From the NCBI GenBank assembly GCA_950097015.1, contig CATNEN010000025.1, positions 3,635,001-3,699,000 on the forward strand: a stretch of 64,000 bases of DNA, in the 5' to 3' direction. The notes below the pieces were generated by a model. It saw only the letters and a program-made list of their open reading frames with translations, ran no database searches and was not told where the DNA came from. The position numbers and the translations under genes are program-made. Position 1 is the first letter of the stretch; each line of letters opens with the position of its first letter. Below are positions 11,110 through 22,041 of the stretch, one piece after another. This stretch comes from Macrostomum hystrix. Its lineage: Eukaryota; Platyhelminthes; Macrostomidae.

Positions 11110-11949
11110 CTACATCGAATATATTGTTCCCTCAGTTTCCTCCGCGGCTGCGGCAAGAAGACCATTCATTCCATCTTCCGGCCCTCTACCGTAAGCGCGG
11201 TACGAGCAGACTTTCACAGTCTTGTTGAAGACAGGTGATGGCGAGCGGCTATTGGAGTCAGCGTCGGGGTCGAAGTTAGCAAACAGAGAACTGCCTGCAC
11301 AGCACACAGAGACTGACTCGCCTTGACTGTGAAGATCGAAAGTCTCGAGCTCATCCATTGCTTCGCGGTATTCCTACAGATGGTATAAATAAAGACATGC
11401 TGAAGTTAACAGTCCCGATTTTCTCTACTAAGTAACCCTCCCACCAATACGTGTATAAATTCTTACCTGCACGGCAACTTCTGCGCGCTGTAGCGCCCGA
11501 ACACATTTCTCGTGCAGTCGGGCTCTTTCATCATAAGCCTCATTTATGCAAGTGCTCGAACGTAATTCTGCAGTCTCTAGAGTCGAAGCTGGTTCGGAGG
11601 CTCCGACGTCGCAGAAATAGTTTTGCTCAGCCGCAATATGGGCCCTGCTGGCCGGACTCAGGTTGCCGTAGAAGGCGAATAGATTTTCCGACTGCGCTTC
11701 CATTTCCGGTTCACCTGCACCAGCGGAATATTCGACATTAGTCCGAACAGCGTCAGCGGAGACAGCAGTTTGTTTCGCTACTACACTGGCGCGCATTTCG
11801 CGCAGCCAGTGCTCCTCAATCGGTTGTTCCTTCTGAAGCCACTTTGCAGGTCTTGGACGCTTCTCCATGAATGCTTGGTGAAAATCAATGAACATAGAAT
11901 TAGTGGAAGTAGTTGTCATGACGTCACGAGGCCTATAAAACCCTTCCAT
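11110..11949 (-). CDS. Two-exon coiled-coil gene of the transposon, unknown function
   Basis: Exon 1 (11949-11467) starts at ATG of MEGFYRPRD. A later start at MFIDFHQ is possible. It ends at a consensus donor, CAG/GTAAGA. A 93-base intron ends in TGTAG, and exon 2 (11373-11110) reads on in frame to a TAG. The joined protein is about 249 residues. The splice creates a continuous amphipathic segment (RALQRAEVAVQ joined to EYREAMDELETF), which supports the intron. The rest is acidic and serine-rich. No family is recognised. Its position between transposase and BEN gene, on the same strand and with equally short introns, suggests it is an accessory protein of the element. Confidence 0.65.
11919..11940 (+). 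promoter_or_regulatory. CRE palindrome followed by TATA box
   Basis: TGACGTCA (11919-11926) is followed eight bases later by TATAAAA (11934-11940) in plus orientation. The pair has the spacing of a CREB/ATF-type core promoter. It overlaps the N-terminal codons of the minus-strand coiled-coil gene, so transcription from it would run toward, and antisense to, the transposase. Function is inference. Confidence 0.35.
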
Positions 11950-12448
11950 TATAGCCTGAGACAATATTCGTAACGAGAACAACGAAGCAGCAACGTGCAG
12001 TGGTTCTAGGTATTAGCAATTTAAGTGGAGAATGCGTTTAATCATTCCACCTCATCTGTGTACTTATGTCAGCACAAATATATAATTTATAGCAGTCCTT
12101 ATTGCGCGATTCTCGTGCTCGTGCTAAACAATTCTCGCATTAACAGCAGCTGGAAGCAGTCGCCAGTCACACACCGGCGTAAAAGTGTGAATTTATGATA
12201 CGACAAGGTATTACAGTGGATCAATTTATGAGATGCCAGAGTTATAAAAAACGAGTGACATCAGCGAAGAAGAAAAACAGCAGGGAACAAAAACTGACGT
12301 AATTAGAACTAGTTAGAAGTATTGAGCTGCACATATTTCTAATGTAAGCATGTAAGTAGCATAAGCATGACCATGTGACAATAGCAAGTATGTTTGGAAG
12401 CATATGCTGCAAGACGTAGGAGCATAAATAATGCATGCAGACAGGTGC

Positions 12449-15400
12449 CTAAGCAAAACAAGTCTGCGGATGCGACATCAAGTCAATATGCGTGTCCGTC
12501 AAAACACATGCGCCGAGAATGTCGGTCACAGGGACCTGAAATTCGTCACCTAGGTTTTCGAATGGATCGGCTGCCAGCTGCCGGATGTGAGTGAAGGAGC
12601 AACGGCGATTCGGCGAAGTCGCGGGAACAGCAGCCAGCGCTTCCAACGGATTCCAGTCCGAATGAAGGACAGGCAAACTAGCAAGTCCGACGATGACCTC
12701 CTGGCCGACGAGTTGCAGATTTTGAACGCGGGCAAACCTGAACACTGTAGGTTGACAGTCCACAACAGCAACAAACGCAGATGGAATTCGGCGCTGATCA
12801 ACGTGCCCTGCCTGATATGCACCCGTCAGTTTAAAGACTTCAAAAGTCCAACCAGATAGCAAGTTGACACTGCGCCTGCCGTTCACCATACTAGCGGGAC
12901 GCAGGAGCAGAATGCCATTTATGACCGTGGATTCTGTACGGCGCATGGCAACCGGCTGTGGGGCCTCGTTGACCCGAAGTCGCGCTCCCGATTGAATTGT
13001 GGCGAAGCACCGCTCCACTGCACCGACCAGTTCCACATCCGTTCGGCGTGAGCCGTGAAGAAGTCTCCGAAGCTTGGTATGCATGGACTCAAAAAGTCCG
13101 GCAGACTGCTTGTGCAGTGGACCAGCCAGAGACACATGCGGCAGCATATGCACGCACACCTGGTGCGCATTGTAGGTCAAAGCCTTCGCGGAGTACAGCC
13201 GAACTAGATTGGCGTGAAAATGTCGCAGCGAGACCTCGACGTGCTGCAGCTCGCTCATCGGTGACCCTTCCCTGCTCATCCAGAAGACACAAGCAGATAG
13301 GATGCACAGGTGCTGGTAGTGTGAGTCAGCGAGAATGCTTCGCAAAACGAGCGGGGCTTAAAATGAGCAGCCACATCTCCAACTCGTGACCACGCAGGTG
13401 TCGCAGTTCCTTCACGGGCCGGACAGTATGGCGCTGCACACACCGCGGTACTCTGATCCTCAGCAGACGCTCGTCTATCTCGGCTGACCGAGTATGCAAG
13501 TAACAGCATTCTCCTAAACAGGCCCGACTCAGCTGATGCAAGTAGCAAGGCGGGGTCCCTCTGACGAAGTCGAATCCAGCTAACCGTCCTAGTGGAGAGT
13601 GCCCACGAACACCTAGAGTGTCTGCGTTGGGCTGGTGAACGTGTCGGTCGTGGTACTCCGCCAGGGTGTGTGTATCATTCATCGAGCGGACAGTCGTTTG
13701 CACGCATCCAAGCCGAGCTGCCGCATGCAGCATAGCTGGAGTAATTTCCACTTTGAATATGCGGCCGAATCCGAAAGGGTGTTGCGCTGATTGAATGTAG
13801 CACTTATCACATCCGAATTTGGCAGAAAAGCGCTTCATACACAACGCATCCGCTCGAGCTGGCGCGTCAAAAAGACCTAGTACTGGGTGCAGACGAATGT
13901 GACGTCGCACGCTATGACCATCAGTAATTGAGAGTCCACGAGTTCGGAGCAATGTTAGCTCGTCAACGACGATGGGTAGAAAAGCCCTCGGATGCATCTT
14001 CTGCTTGCCCGCCCAGACACCGCATATGATCACGAATCGCGACTTCAGCCTGTCGTGAACTTCGTTTACACACAGATACACTGGGCACATTTCAACACCG
14101 CTAGTGGAGAAAAGAGAGAAACCGTCGGCGCAGAACGTGTATGTCAGGTCACTGCGACTTTAAGGGTCAATTGTTTCGAGGAAACACCGATACAGGTCCC
14201 CATTCACAAAGTGGACAACGCCAGGATCGACGATCTGGTCAGCAGGGAAGACGACATTCTCCATAAGGCCAGGAGCTAGCTAGCGTTTGGATCTGTCGTC
14301 GGATGTTGAATGTCCAAAAGTTATTCACCTAATTTGAATTACAGTGTTCACAAAGCGAATCATTTGGATCGCACCGACCACGGCTGCTACGGTAACAGCA
14401 GTTACGATCTGCTACGATCCGTGTGACACGAGGCAGTGCCCAAAATCGACTGTGACGATCTGGATGCATTCAGAAGCGCGTTCTCAGTCCGTGGGAAAAT
14501 ATTGTTCGGCACAAGACGGCGCAGCATTGCCAAAATTCTGGTAGTGCCGCCCCGTGGAAAGCGCAGATCCCTGGCACAGAGATGGATTTCGACCATTTCT
14601 TCGCCGAACGAGACAGGCAACGCTTCATGCCATCTCTGCTGCAGTACTTCGTCTTGCAGCTGCGGTTCGTCGTCACCCTCATTATCGTCATCATTGTCGG
14701 CGGCGTCCTCACCGGACGACTGCAAACTGGTGGCGCCCTCGTCAGATGACTGAGCAGCGGCATCCTGGTCAGATGATCGATTGGCTGCATCCTCGTCAGA
14801 TGATTGAGCAGCGGCATCCTCGTCAGATGATTGAGCAGCGGCATCCTCGTCAGATGATTGAGCAGCCGTATCCTCGTCAGATGATTGAGCAGCGGCATCC
14901 TCGTCAGATGATTGAGCAGCGGCATCCTCGTCAGATGATTGAGCAGCCGTATCCTCGTCAGATGATTGAGCAGCGGCATCCTCGTCAGATGATTGACTGG
15001 CCGCATCCTCGTCAGATGATTGACTGGCTGCATCCTCGTCAGATGATTGACTGGCCGCATCCTCGTCAGATGATTGACTTGCGGTGCCCTCGTCAGCTGA
15101 CTGAGCAGCGGCGTCCTCGCCAGACTGACTGGATGAAGCGCTGCCAGTGGGACCTAATATGTGACACAGTTGGGGGCAACAATGCATCATAAAGAGTCGT
15201 CTTGTGGTGGAAGCAAAATAGACCGGCTAACGCGATAATGTTATATAACGAAGATTGCGAAATCTGGCTTGCAAGTCTTGTAATACCCGACACGCTTAGC
15301 AAATAAAAGAAAGCCACAAAACGGTAAAAGTCCCACCTGGACATGACGTTCCGGCAGAACCATGTTTGCCATTGGCAGCCGCATTACTGTTGGCGTCATT

Positions 15401-15578
15401 GCCCTCAACCGGTGGTACGCTAGCAACAGAATAACCCGATTGTTCGCCTGATGGCCCAACTCGGAGCGGAGAACGTGGTGGGATCGTCGCCGATTCGGTC
15501 TTAAATCTTCCGGCGTACGCGATAGCGCTTCATGAACAGTGCACGACGAAACTTAGCGTCATCTTCGTCATTCTCCAT
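12449..15578 (-). pseudogene. tnp2/EnSpm-like transposase, decayed by frameshifts
   Basis: Exon 1 (15578-15337) starts MENDEDDAKFRRALF. It changes frame once near 15510 and ends at donor CAG/GTGGGA. Exon 2 starts at 15153 (acceptor TTAG) with about 15 acidic 9-residue repeats (QSSDEDAAA). It continues with MVEIHLCARDLRF and LRRLVPNNIFP, matching the N-terminal helical region of tnp2-like proteins. A Cys pair (RCDPNDSLCEHCNSN, about 14380-14332) and FWTFNIRRQIQTLAS follow. Then come VNGDLYR, DLTYTFCADGFSLF (acidic catalytic region), VIICGVWAGK, GLFDAPARADALCMK, CDKCYI and GVRGHSPLGRL. After a further frameshift near 13335 the frame continues HYQHLCILSACVF, ALTYNAHQVCVHM and GPLHKQSAGLFESMHTKLRRL. 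This order is that of animal EnSpm transposases (RNase H-fold DDE). At least three frame breaks and one stop (14160) make it non-functional unless they are assembly errors. Confidence 0.75.
14757..15085 (-). repeat. 27-bp tandem repeat in transposase exon 2
   Basis: About 12 copies of a 27-bp unit (core cctcgtcagatgattgagca) encode QSSDEDAAA on the minus strand. It is frame-preserving. Acidic N-terminal stretches are common in tnp2-like transposases, but the tandem expansion is specific to this copy or family. Confidence 0.95.
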
Positions 15579-16039
15579 TGTTTATGCTGTAAGATTGAGT
15601 GACACACGAAGCTGAATTCACCTAGCTTACTGATACTAAGCTACACTATACTAATACTATACTATGCTATGCTCAGCTATACTATAATACTATTCTAAGC
15701 TATACTATACTATAATTAATACTACCAATAATAACTACCCATTAATAATTATTACTACTTACTAATATTGAATGACGGCACCTATGTAAATACAGATTTT
15801 AAGATTATTTAAGGCTGTTGAAATAAGGATCGGAAGGTCAAGGCTGCAACTTGCATAGCAGAATTGGTTCAGTTATTATTTAACAATAGTGTCAAAAGTG
15901 AGCACAAAATGGTACAGTTAAAGTAATTGCAATAACGAAGCGTTTTAAAAAACGTTGCTTAAGCCAACGCTGAATACAGTACCGAACGCAAACAAGAGCG
16001 AAAGAATTTATACAGTCCACAAAGTATCGGCCTGCACGC

Positions 16040-16369
16040 ATTTTTCTGAAATTGGAGCGGACAAACAGTCGGATAAAAACCGGACGACAGATCGGACAAA
16101 TTTTTCCCTCATCCGAAATTCATCCGCTTTCTCGTCCACTTTCTTGTCCGCTTTTGGCCTGGAATGGAAGCGGACGAGAAATCGAATGAAATTCGGACGA
16201 AACATCAAAAAGAAGCGGATCATTCGCCCGATATTTGGTCCGCAACTTCGTACGACGTCGAAATCGGACGAAAACCGGGTAAATTTCGTCCGCTTCTGAA
16301 TTTCGTACAGAAATCGGTCAAAATCGGATGGGAATCGGACAAATAAGCGGACCAAAGTCCAGGCGGGGC
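16040..16369 (-). repeat. Right terminal inverted repeat and subterminal CGGAC motifs
   Basis: This is the mirror of the left end. The last 22 bases are the exact reverse complement of 6440-6461. The preceding 300 bases hold more than ten cggac/gtccg motifs but no 61-bp repeat. Open frames here are by-products of the repeat, not genes. Confidence 0.85.
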
Positions 16370-16379
16370 CTAAAGTGCC

Positions 16380-16900
16380 TAAAAATCTAAATGTGAAGGA
16401 TAAATTGGCATGATTATTTTTTATATTGATAGCACATACATTTTTAAATAGCATGACAATTTTGATATACATTCATTGGCATACAATGTTGATATTTGCC
16501 AAGCTAGAACCAATTCTGGCATATACTAGGCCTATGGACCATCTTGACTAACCATATAGGGTGCAGCCAAGTAGTCAAACCTATGAGTATGACTATAGGC
16601 CTATAGTTAGGCCTGCCTTGAGGCCCAAATTAAATACAAATGCTTAAATTAAGACAATAAAGTTAAAGTAAAGTTAAATTAAGACCATTCAATCTCGGGT
16701 TTTATCATTCAAACTCAGGCTTTAATGTGGAGAAAGAATGTGAAAAACGAATGAACAGGTTATTATTCCTCAGCTCGGCATGTCACACAGGACCGAAAAA
16801 CAGACTTGTTAAACTTGTTAAACATAATGCAGTTCATACACATAACAAGTAGAACACCTCCAGCACCATAGTGAGGAACATACGGATTTGAACGGAATTG
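16380..16900. other. Noncoding AT-rich spacer
   Basis: No gene is seen. Several taggcctata palindromic motifs occur around 16525-16615. Confidence 0.5.
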
Positions 16901-17608
16901 TTAATGTCTTTGATCAGAACAGTGACTCAGAGAAAAGGAATTGGCATAATGCACCGTGGATACAGTCGGCTGCAGGCAATATCCCAGTTTGCGACCTTCA
17001 GAGGCGTCAGGGTGTCCAGTGCAACGTGGCCCAGGCGCTCCAGGAGAAAATAGCGGCACTCTGCATAAGCTGACGCCATCTGGGCGGCCTCCAGCCTCTT
17101 CTTCAAGGAACTCGGGTTCAGTCAGCTGCTGCTTGATGACTGCCTTCACAGCGCTGTGTGCCATTTCACACGGGTTTAGAAACGGCGAGTAGGGCGGTAG
17201 CAATTGGATTGAAAATTGCCCACGGTGCTCCTCGGGCACAACGATCCCACGGTGAAACGTCGGTCTGTCACACACGATGACGACCGGAATATCGCCGATC
17301 TGCTGGCTGGCAGTCTGGACCAACTCGGTAACGAACTGCTGAAACCGTGCCTTTGTGCCGAAGATTGTGCCTTTGACCAGCCCCACAGCGGAGGAGATAG
17401 CCAGGCAGAGGCTCATGTTAGGTCCCCTCTAAGTTGTACACTGTCGGAGCACGGCCTGGCCTCGGGGTGATCGACCTTGAGTTCGGCGTGTCCATAGATT
17501 GTATCCCGTCTCGTCCACGTAGATGACGGTCGCATTCGGTGGCAGATCATTGACATATAACCAAGTGTGCGTAAACGTCTTAAGCTCGTGTATAGTTTAT
17601 GGCCCAAA
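16901..17608 (-). pseudogene. Tc1/mariner-IS630-type DDE transposase fragment
   Basis: The minus strand encodes the three catalytic regions in one frame. These are VIYVDETGYNLWTRR (first Asp), VVIVCDRPTFHRG (second Asp) and LLPPYSPFLNPCE (Glu, 33 residues after the second Asp by my count). The DETGYN, RGPNMSLCLAIS and PPYSPxLNP motifs are typical of the DDE_3 superfamily. One TAG (near 17431), where related proteins often have Gln or Gly, splits the frame. No helix-turn-helix N-terminus was found upstream of 17608, and the C-terminus after residue Glu is short and degenerate. No terminal repeats were identified. The copy is a dead fragment. Confidence 0.8.
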
Positions 17609-17634
17609 GGCCATCAAAGAAATAGATTGAAGTG

Positions 17635-17700
17635 TGCAGTAAATTCCGCAACTGTGCGGTAAATGACATGACTATGCGGTAAATACCGCATGAACTGTAG
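17635..17700. repeat. Short repeats of tgcggtaaat
   Basis: Three to four copies of tgcggtaaat, spaced irregularly, precede the recombinase gene on its 3' side. They could be a terminal feature of either neighbouring element; function is unknown. Confidence 0.4.
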
Positions 17701-17859
17701 GAATTTATTAAACGAGGTTAATTCCAAAGCACAATAAACAAACGAACAATGGCAATGCAAAGATTTTGGGGAGAGGTTGAACTCACAAAAATGTAACACA
17801 TTAAGATGGAGACGAAGTCTAGAATGTTAATCGGCAATAGTCAGTTCAAAGGTCACATC

Positions 17860-19251
17860 TTACCAAATTGTGCAGTTGGAAACCTGGCCATGAAAATTGA
17901 AAACCACCTGTATCTTCTCATTGCTTGATGATCCTTCCTGCGTCTTCTCCGTGGAACAAGACTTCTTAGGTGCTGGCTCCCCTGCATTCAGTGAGACGTG
18001 CAGAGACTCGCTCATGGCTTGCATTTCCCCAACGTAGCGAGACCCAAAGCGCAGGTATCGCTCGACTGTCTTGGTCGCTTTGTGGCCTGTTACTTTACAA
18101 ATGTCAGCGACGTTGTATCCAGCGGTGGAAAGCTGCTTGATGACCGTTGGTCTGATGCAGTGACCAGTGTAGCGCTTGCTCAATTTGGCGTCCTCTCTGA
18201 TGCGAGCCATCATGCCCGTCAAGGCATTGGCGCCTAGAGGCTGCTTTCCAAAAAACCAGCCGGTGTTCTGGAAACCGGTCAACCGGGGCTTCAGGATAAA
18301 TGCAGTCTCATTCGCACTGGAAGTGCTGGAAGTGCTGGGAATGCACTCTTCCCTCTTCTGGAGGTACATCCGCAGACATTGCACTGGACACTGGCTGTCT
18401 GCACTCGTCATTACGGCTTCCTTCACATTGCACGCCGATTGCTTGTCTAGGTCTTTCCCCACATTCTTTACTTTCTTCTCCCGAAAGCGTACCACGTCTC
18501 TACCGTCCGGTCCTTTCTCGAACGTGAAACTGTCCGGAGTCAAACCACGTAGCCATTCCCGGCCCCTTGTTCCGAAGTAGTATATCGTGTTGTAGTACAC
18601 TTCTTGCAACAGTCTAGTAGGAGTTGAGCGGTCAAAGTAGCTTGTCAGTCGGGTCAAATCCGCCGGTTCAATGGCCTCGAAATGAGTCACGGATCCACCT
18701 CGTGTGAAGAATCGCCTGCCAACTGCCTTCAGGGTCTCATTCGCACCGTAGAACTCTGGATCAGCAATAATATTGAAAGTGCGCAGCCGCATGAAGTGGC
18801 GGAACAGGGCAGCACGTATACACACTAGCGTTGCTGGAGAGTAAGGATTTCCGTCCCGGCGCTTTCGTGTCCCATAGAAGTAGCGCAGAGCATAGTTCAG
18901 AGTCTCCTTGGTGCACAAATCTTCACTTACTCCGATTGCCGGATAATCATCAAGAAAATGGCGAAACATACCGACGTACAATTCTTCTTGTCTCTTCGTC
19001 CCACGCACCTCGACTTCCTTCTCTAGCTCCTTTAGATTGTCGTCAAGTTGCATTACAGCGACTTCTTCCTCACTTGGACCTGTAGTGCCCGGAACCATGT
19101 CAAACACCCTCTCCATATCATCAGGTAGCACGGTTGCCAGGTCGCTTTGGCAGAGTTCGTCCACTATCGACACCACAGACTGCCAGTCTAAGTGAGATTC
19201 AATCTCACTTGCCGTCATGCCGGTAATTACGCCGCCAGGGCCCGATTTCAT
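17860..19251 (-). CDS. Crypton-type tyrosine recombinase, intact
   Basis: An uninterrupted frame of 463 codons starts at the ATG at 19251. The frame is open a little further, but only from a TTG. Residues about 85-210 form a core-binding-like N-terminal domain (EELYVGMFRHFLDDYP and LNYALRYFYGTRKR). Residues about 215-430 form the catalytic domain. The first Arg lies in FGTRGREWLRGL, and the HxxR box is TGHCIRPTVIKQL. The second His lies in VTGHKATKTVERYLR, with the nucleophile Tyr in ERY. The pattern and the DUF3504-like layout are those of animal Cryptons, which move as DNA circles by strand exchange. No reverse transcriptase is adjacent, so it is not a DIRS element. The tail is Ser/Lys-rich. 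The intact frame suggests recent activity or domestication. Confidence 0.8.
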   Translation of the reverse strand: MKSGPGGVITGMTASEIESHLDWQSVVSIVDELCQSDLATVLPDDMERVFDMVPGTTGPSEEEVAVMQLDDNLKELEKEVEVRGTKRQEELYVGMFRHFLDDYPAIGVSEDLCTKETLNYALRYFYGTRKRRDGNPYSPATLVCIRAALFRHFMRLRTFNIIADPEFYGANETLKAVGRRFFTRGGSVTHFEAIEPADLTRLTSYFDRSTPTRLLQEVYYNTIYYFGTRGREWLRGLTPDSFTFEKGPDGRDVVRFREKKVKNVGKDLDKQSACNVKEAVMTSADSQCPVQCLRMYLQKREECIPSTSSTSSANETAFILKPRLTGFQNTGWFFGKQPLGANALTGMMARIREDAKLSKRYTGHCIRPTVIKQLSTAGYNVADICKVTGHKATKTVERYLRFGSRYVGEMQAMSESLHVSLNAGEPAPKKSCSTEKTQEGSSSNEKIQVVFNFHGQVSNCTIW

Positions 19252-19299
19252 AAAGCGCTTGTCCGACAAATTACAACTGACAAGTGACAATTCCGTAAA

Positions 19300-21560
19300 T
19301 TAATGCGTTTCATAAACATGACCTACAAGTTGTCAATTCGACAAGTTACAAGTTACAAGTGACAAGTAAAATTCGACAAATTAAAAGCGCTTTTCTCGGG
19401 GTTTTGACCATAGATATTTGCTGAATCAGTTGCTTCTGCGCAGAATCGGCTCTTTTATTCATCCGAGTTTGACAAGTGGTTGGGACACTTGTAACACAGA
19501 TCGCAAACTTCTACTATATTTGCTTTCGCCATGTCCGACACGGAAGATGAAGAGTAGTTGGCAATGCTGGCAAGACAATTTCCAAGGACATTCAAGGAAC
19601 GTATTAATTTCCAGCCCCAAGGCTTTTACTTTTCTGAGCGTTTTAGACTCCGAACTGATCACGTGGAGAACTTGCTGCAAATAGTAAAAAAGTTTGTGTT
19701 AATAATTTTGTTATAGGGTGTGCTTACGTTAAAAAAAAGCGGACATTTTGCCCAGTGGCCCAAGCATTAATCCACCGTCTCCTGTCCAGATTGGAATTTG
19801 GTCGCAGTAAGCAAATGCTATGGAAGAAATTTATAATTTGGACAGGACTGTGTTTGAGATACCGGCCTTATAAAGCCTGAGTTTGAATGACAAAACCTGA
19901 GATTGAATATGTGGGTGTATATGGCACAGAGCGATAGTCTATGGGCCAAACCGCGCCAACTGACTGGATTAATTCTATGGGGGCTGAGTATGAATGACAA
20001 AACACTGAGATTGAATGGCAAAGGCTATACTAATAGGTCTTGCAGTCTGCCTTCATTGTTTTGTAACAGAGTCTCAATTTGAATGCCCAAGTCTCAATTT
20101 GCGTGTCAAAATGTCTATGGTCACAAGTTGTAGCAACAAGTGCTGGCTTGTCCGATAATGCATGGCGCAAGTGGACAAGTCTCAATTTGAATGTCCACAG
20201 TCTTATTTTGGTTGTCAAAAGCAGTTATTTGGGCATATGGCCCATGCCTATACTCACAATAACAATAAGCTCTAATAAAGTAGCTAGGCTAGTAATGAAA
20301 GTCGATGTAAATAAGAAATACAAAGCAAAACTAGCAAGGCTAGGCCTACTGTACTGGCCTATGAGAGAAGTTGGATGAACTTGATGAATTGACCTCATCT
20401 CATGGTCATACACAGGCTAGTCATAGACATGACATGACATGTAATGTATGTTGCAACACAGTGAAAAAAGAATGACATAAAAATAAGCAAGGGCACTCTT
20501 ATAAAGCCAAAGAAAGGCGAAGTGGATTTTAAGAGTAGGGCCTTACCAGCCTACAAAAAATAAAGCTAATATAGTAGTAGTACTTAGTAGGCCCTAATGC
20601 TCATTGAAAAGTCATCACAAGCAACTTGAAACACGTCCTAAAAATGGCCGACATTCTCTAGTCTAATGCGGATTGGTCAAAGCAAATTTTGTATTTCAGA
20701 TAAAACAAAAGCTAATATGTGTCACCATGCATTTTATTTAATTATGCAAGAAAGTGAAGCATTTCAATATTTTTACTCAATGTATATTCTGGAATAATAA
20801 TAATAAAATTACTCTGGTTTATGAAAGCAATTAGCCTGATTGTAATTCCAGTAATCAAATGTTCGCTGTTGCCTACTTTAAGTAGAAATATGAGACTCTT
20901 ACTTCAGTTACAAAAATCGCAATTAGATTGCTCACTGTAATTGCATTTCTGTCAATCGGCAATAAGCCGATTGCAATTAATGCAATTTTCTCAGTTGGAT
21001 TGCAATCTCAATAATTCTTTGGCAATCCACGCGTCTGGGGAAGCTACCATGCGATTGCTCGTGCACTCCCTAGACTTAAAGAAGGATCCAAGCCTTGGCC
21101 CGTGGCGCGGCGAAGTAATAATGTCTAAAAAATTAGATTAAGCCTAAGATAATTTAGTCGAGAGCAATTTAGTAATAAATTAAGTTATTTACCTTCTCCG
21201 ACTTATTTTCTTTCTAAAACATTCTTAAAACTACATCCAGAAAATCCAAAGCTTTGTTAGGTTAGGTGTAACCACCCCAATGTCATTTTATATTTTCGCG
21301 CCATTTTTTCAATTCTGTGTCACTTTCTTCACCTGTAGTCATTTTTTTGAGCCAAACGGCAACTTACCAGCAAATAAATCCACCCAAAATATATTACTGG
21401 TGAATGGGGCTTACCATCTAGTATCTAAAGTTCCTAATTGGGAGAAAAAAGTGCTATCGTCATTTTTATTACGCAAGAAAATATGACACAATCATGCAAC
21501 CTAGAAAATCGACAATGTGACGCATGGTGACGGCCATTATTTTGCGGATGTGTCATGGTC
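19300..21560. other. Noncoding DNA with short repeated motifs
   Basis: No gene is recognised. Around 19310-19380 acaagt/caagt motifs are repeated. Around 20040-20215 the phrase gtctcaatttgaatg recurs three times. Around 20890-21040 a cluster of attgcaat motifs resembles the one at 6090-6250. If the PYCR gene is transcribed through here, this is part of its intron. Confidence 0.5.
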
Positions 21561-21567
21561 GCTTCAT

Positions 21568-21700
21568 AAGGGGTAGCGGGTGCTAGTGTAGGGGTAGCGA
21601 GTGTTAGTGGAGGGGTAGCGGGTGTTAGTGTAGGGGTAGCGGGTGTTAGTGGAGGGGTAGCGGGTGTTAGTGGAGGGGTAGCGGGTGCTAGTGGAGAGGT
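21568..21700 (+). repeat. 21-bp minisatellite upstream of the PYCR exon
   Basis: Six copies of a 21-bp unit (ggggtagcgggtgttagtgg plus one base). The same unit family fills the PGPEP1 intron at 23650-23980. Confidence 0.9.
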
Positions 21701-21803
21701 TGGGTGGGGCCAGTGGGCCGGATTCTGGAGCCCTGTGGAACGTATTTGGTGACGTCACCTTCTTTATATATACACACAATAATTTTCTCCTTACCATTCG
21801 CAG

Positions 21804-22041
21804 CTCGCTGGCTTTGCGCCTGGCCGCCCAGACGGTGCACGGTTCCGGCCGGCTGGCCCTCGAATCTGGCCGGCATCCGGCTGAGCTGCGCGACGCCATC
21901 ACCAGTCCTGGCGGCACTTCAATCGCCGGCCTATGCGAACTGGACACTCGCGGCTTTCGGGCGGCCCTGTGGCACGCCATAATGGCCGCCGCTAAGCGCT
22001 CCGAAGATCTGGGCGTTGCTGAGAAGCGCCACCAGCATTAA
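21804..22041 (+). CDS. PYCR: Pyrroline-5-carboxylate reductase, last exon
   Basis: The exon opens after a TTCGCAG acceptor and ends at TAA (22039-22041). It encodes LALRLAAQTVHGSGRLAL, then HPAELRDAITSPGGTSIAGL, then FRAALWHAIMAAAKRSEDLG. This is the C-terminal dimerisation domain of P5C reductase, including the signature (AELRDxxTSPGGTxIAG). The enzyme reduces pyrroline-5-carboxylate to proline with NAD(P)H. The C-terminus is short, more like PYCR3/ProC than vertebrate PYCR1/2. The N-terminal Rossmann-fold exons were not found in the window, so they lie far upstream (beyond the transposons or base 1) or are missing. No frame break is seen, so I treat it as part of a functional gene. Confidence 0.85.

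Larger units (their letters stand above)
6440..16369 (-). mobile_element. 9.9-kb DNA transposon with tnp2/EnSpm-like transposase and BEN gene
   Basis: The segment is bounded by perfect 22-bp inverted repeats: it begins GCCCCGCCTGGACTTTGG at 6440, and the reverse complement ends at 16369. Both ends are followed inward by dense GTCCG/CGGAC motifs. The left end also has five 61-bp direct repeats (6669-6960). Between the ends lie three genes, all on the minus strand: transposase (15578-12449), coiled-coil gene (11949-11110) and BEN-domain gene (10531-8237). The transposase belongs to the animal branch of the EnSpm/CACTA (tnp2) family, and subterminal repeats are typical of that superfamily. The ends do not start with CACTA. 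The flanks share only TA (6438-6439 and 16371-16372, with a one-base offset), so the target duplication is unresolved. The transposase has frameshifts, so the copy is probably inactive. Confidence 0.8.

Noticed and set aside
14436-15192. Plus-strand frames of up to 212 codons across the acidic repeat
   Set aside because: Shadows of the 27-bp repeat; the minus-strand reading joins transposase motifs.
15955-16472. Frames on both strands near the right end of the 9.9-kb element
   Set aside because: They consist of CGGAC-rich subterminal repeats and cross the transposon boundary.
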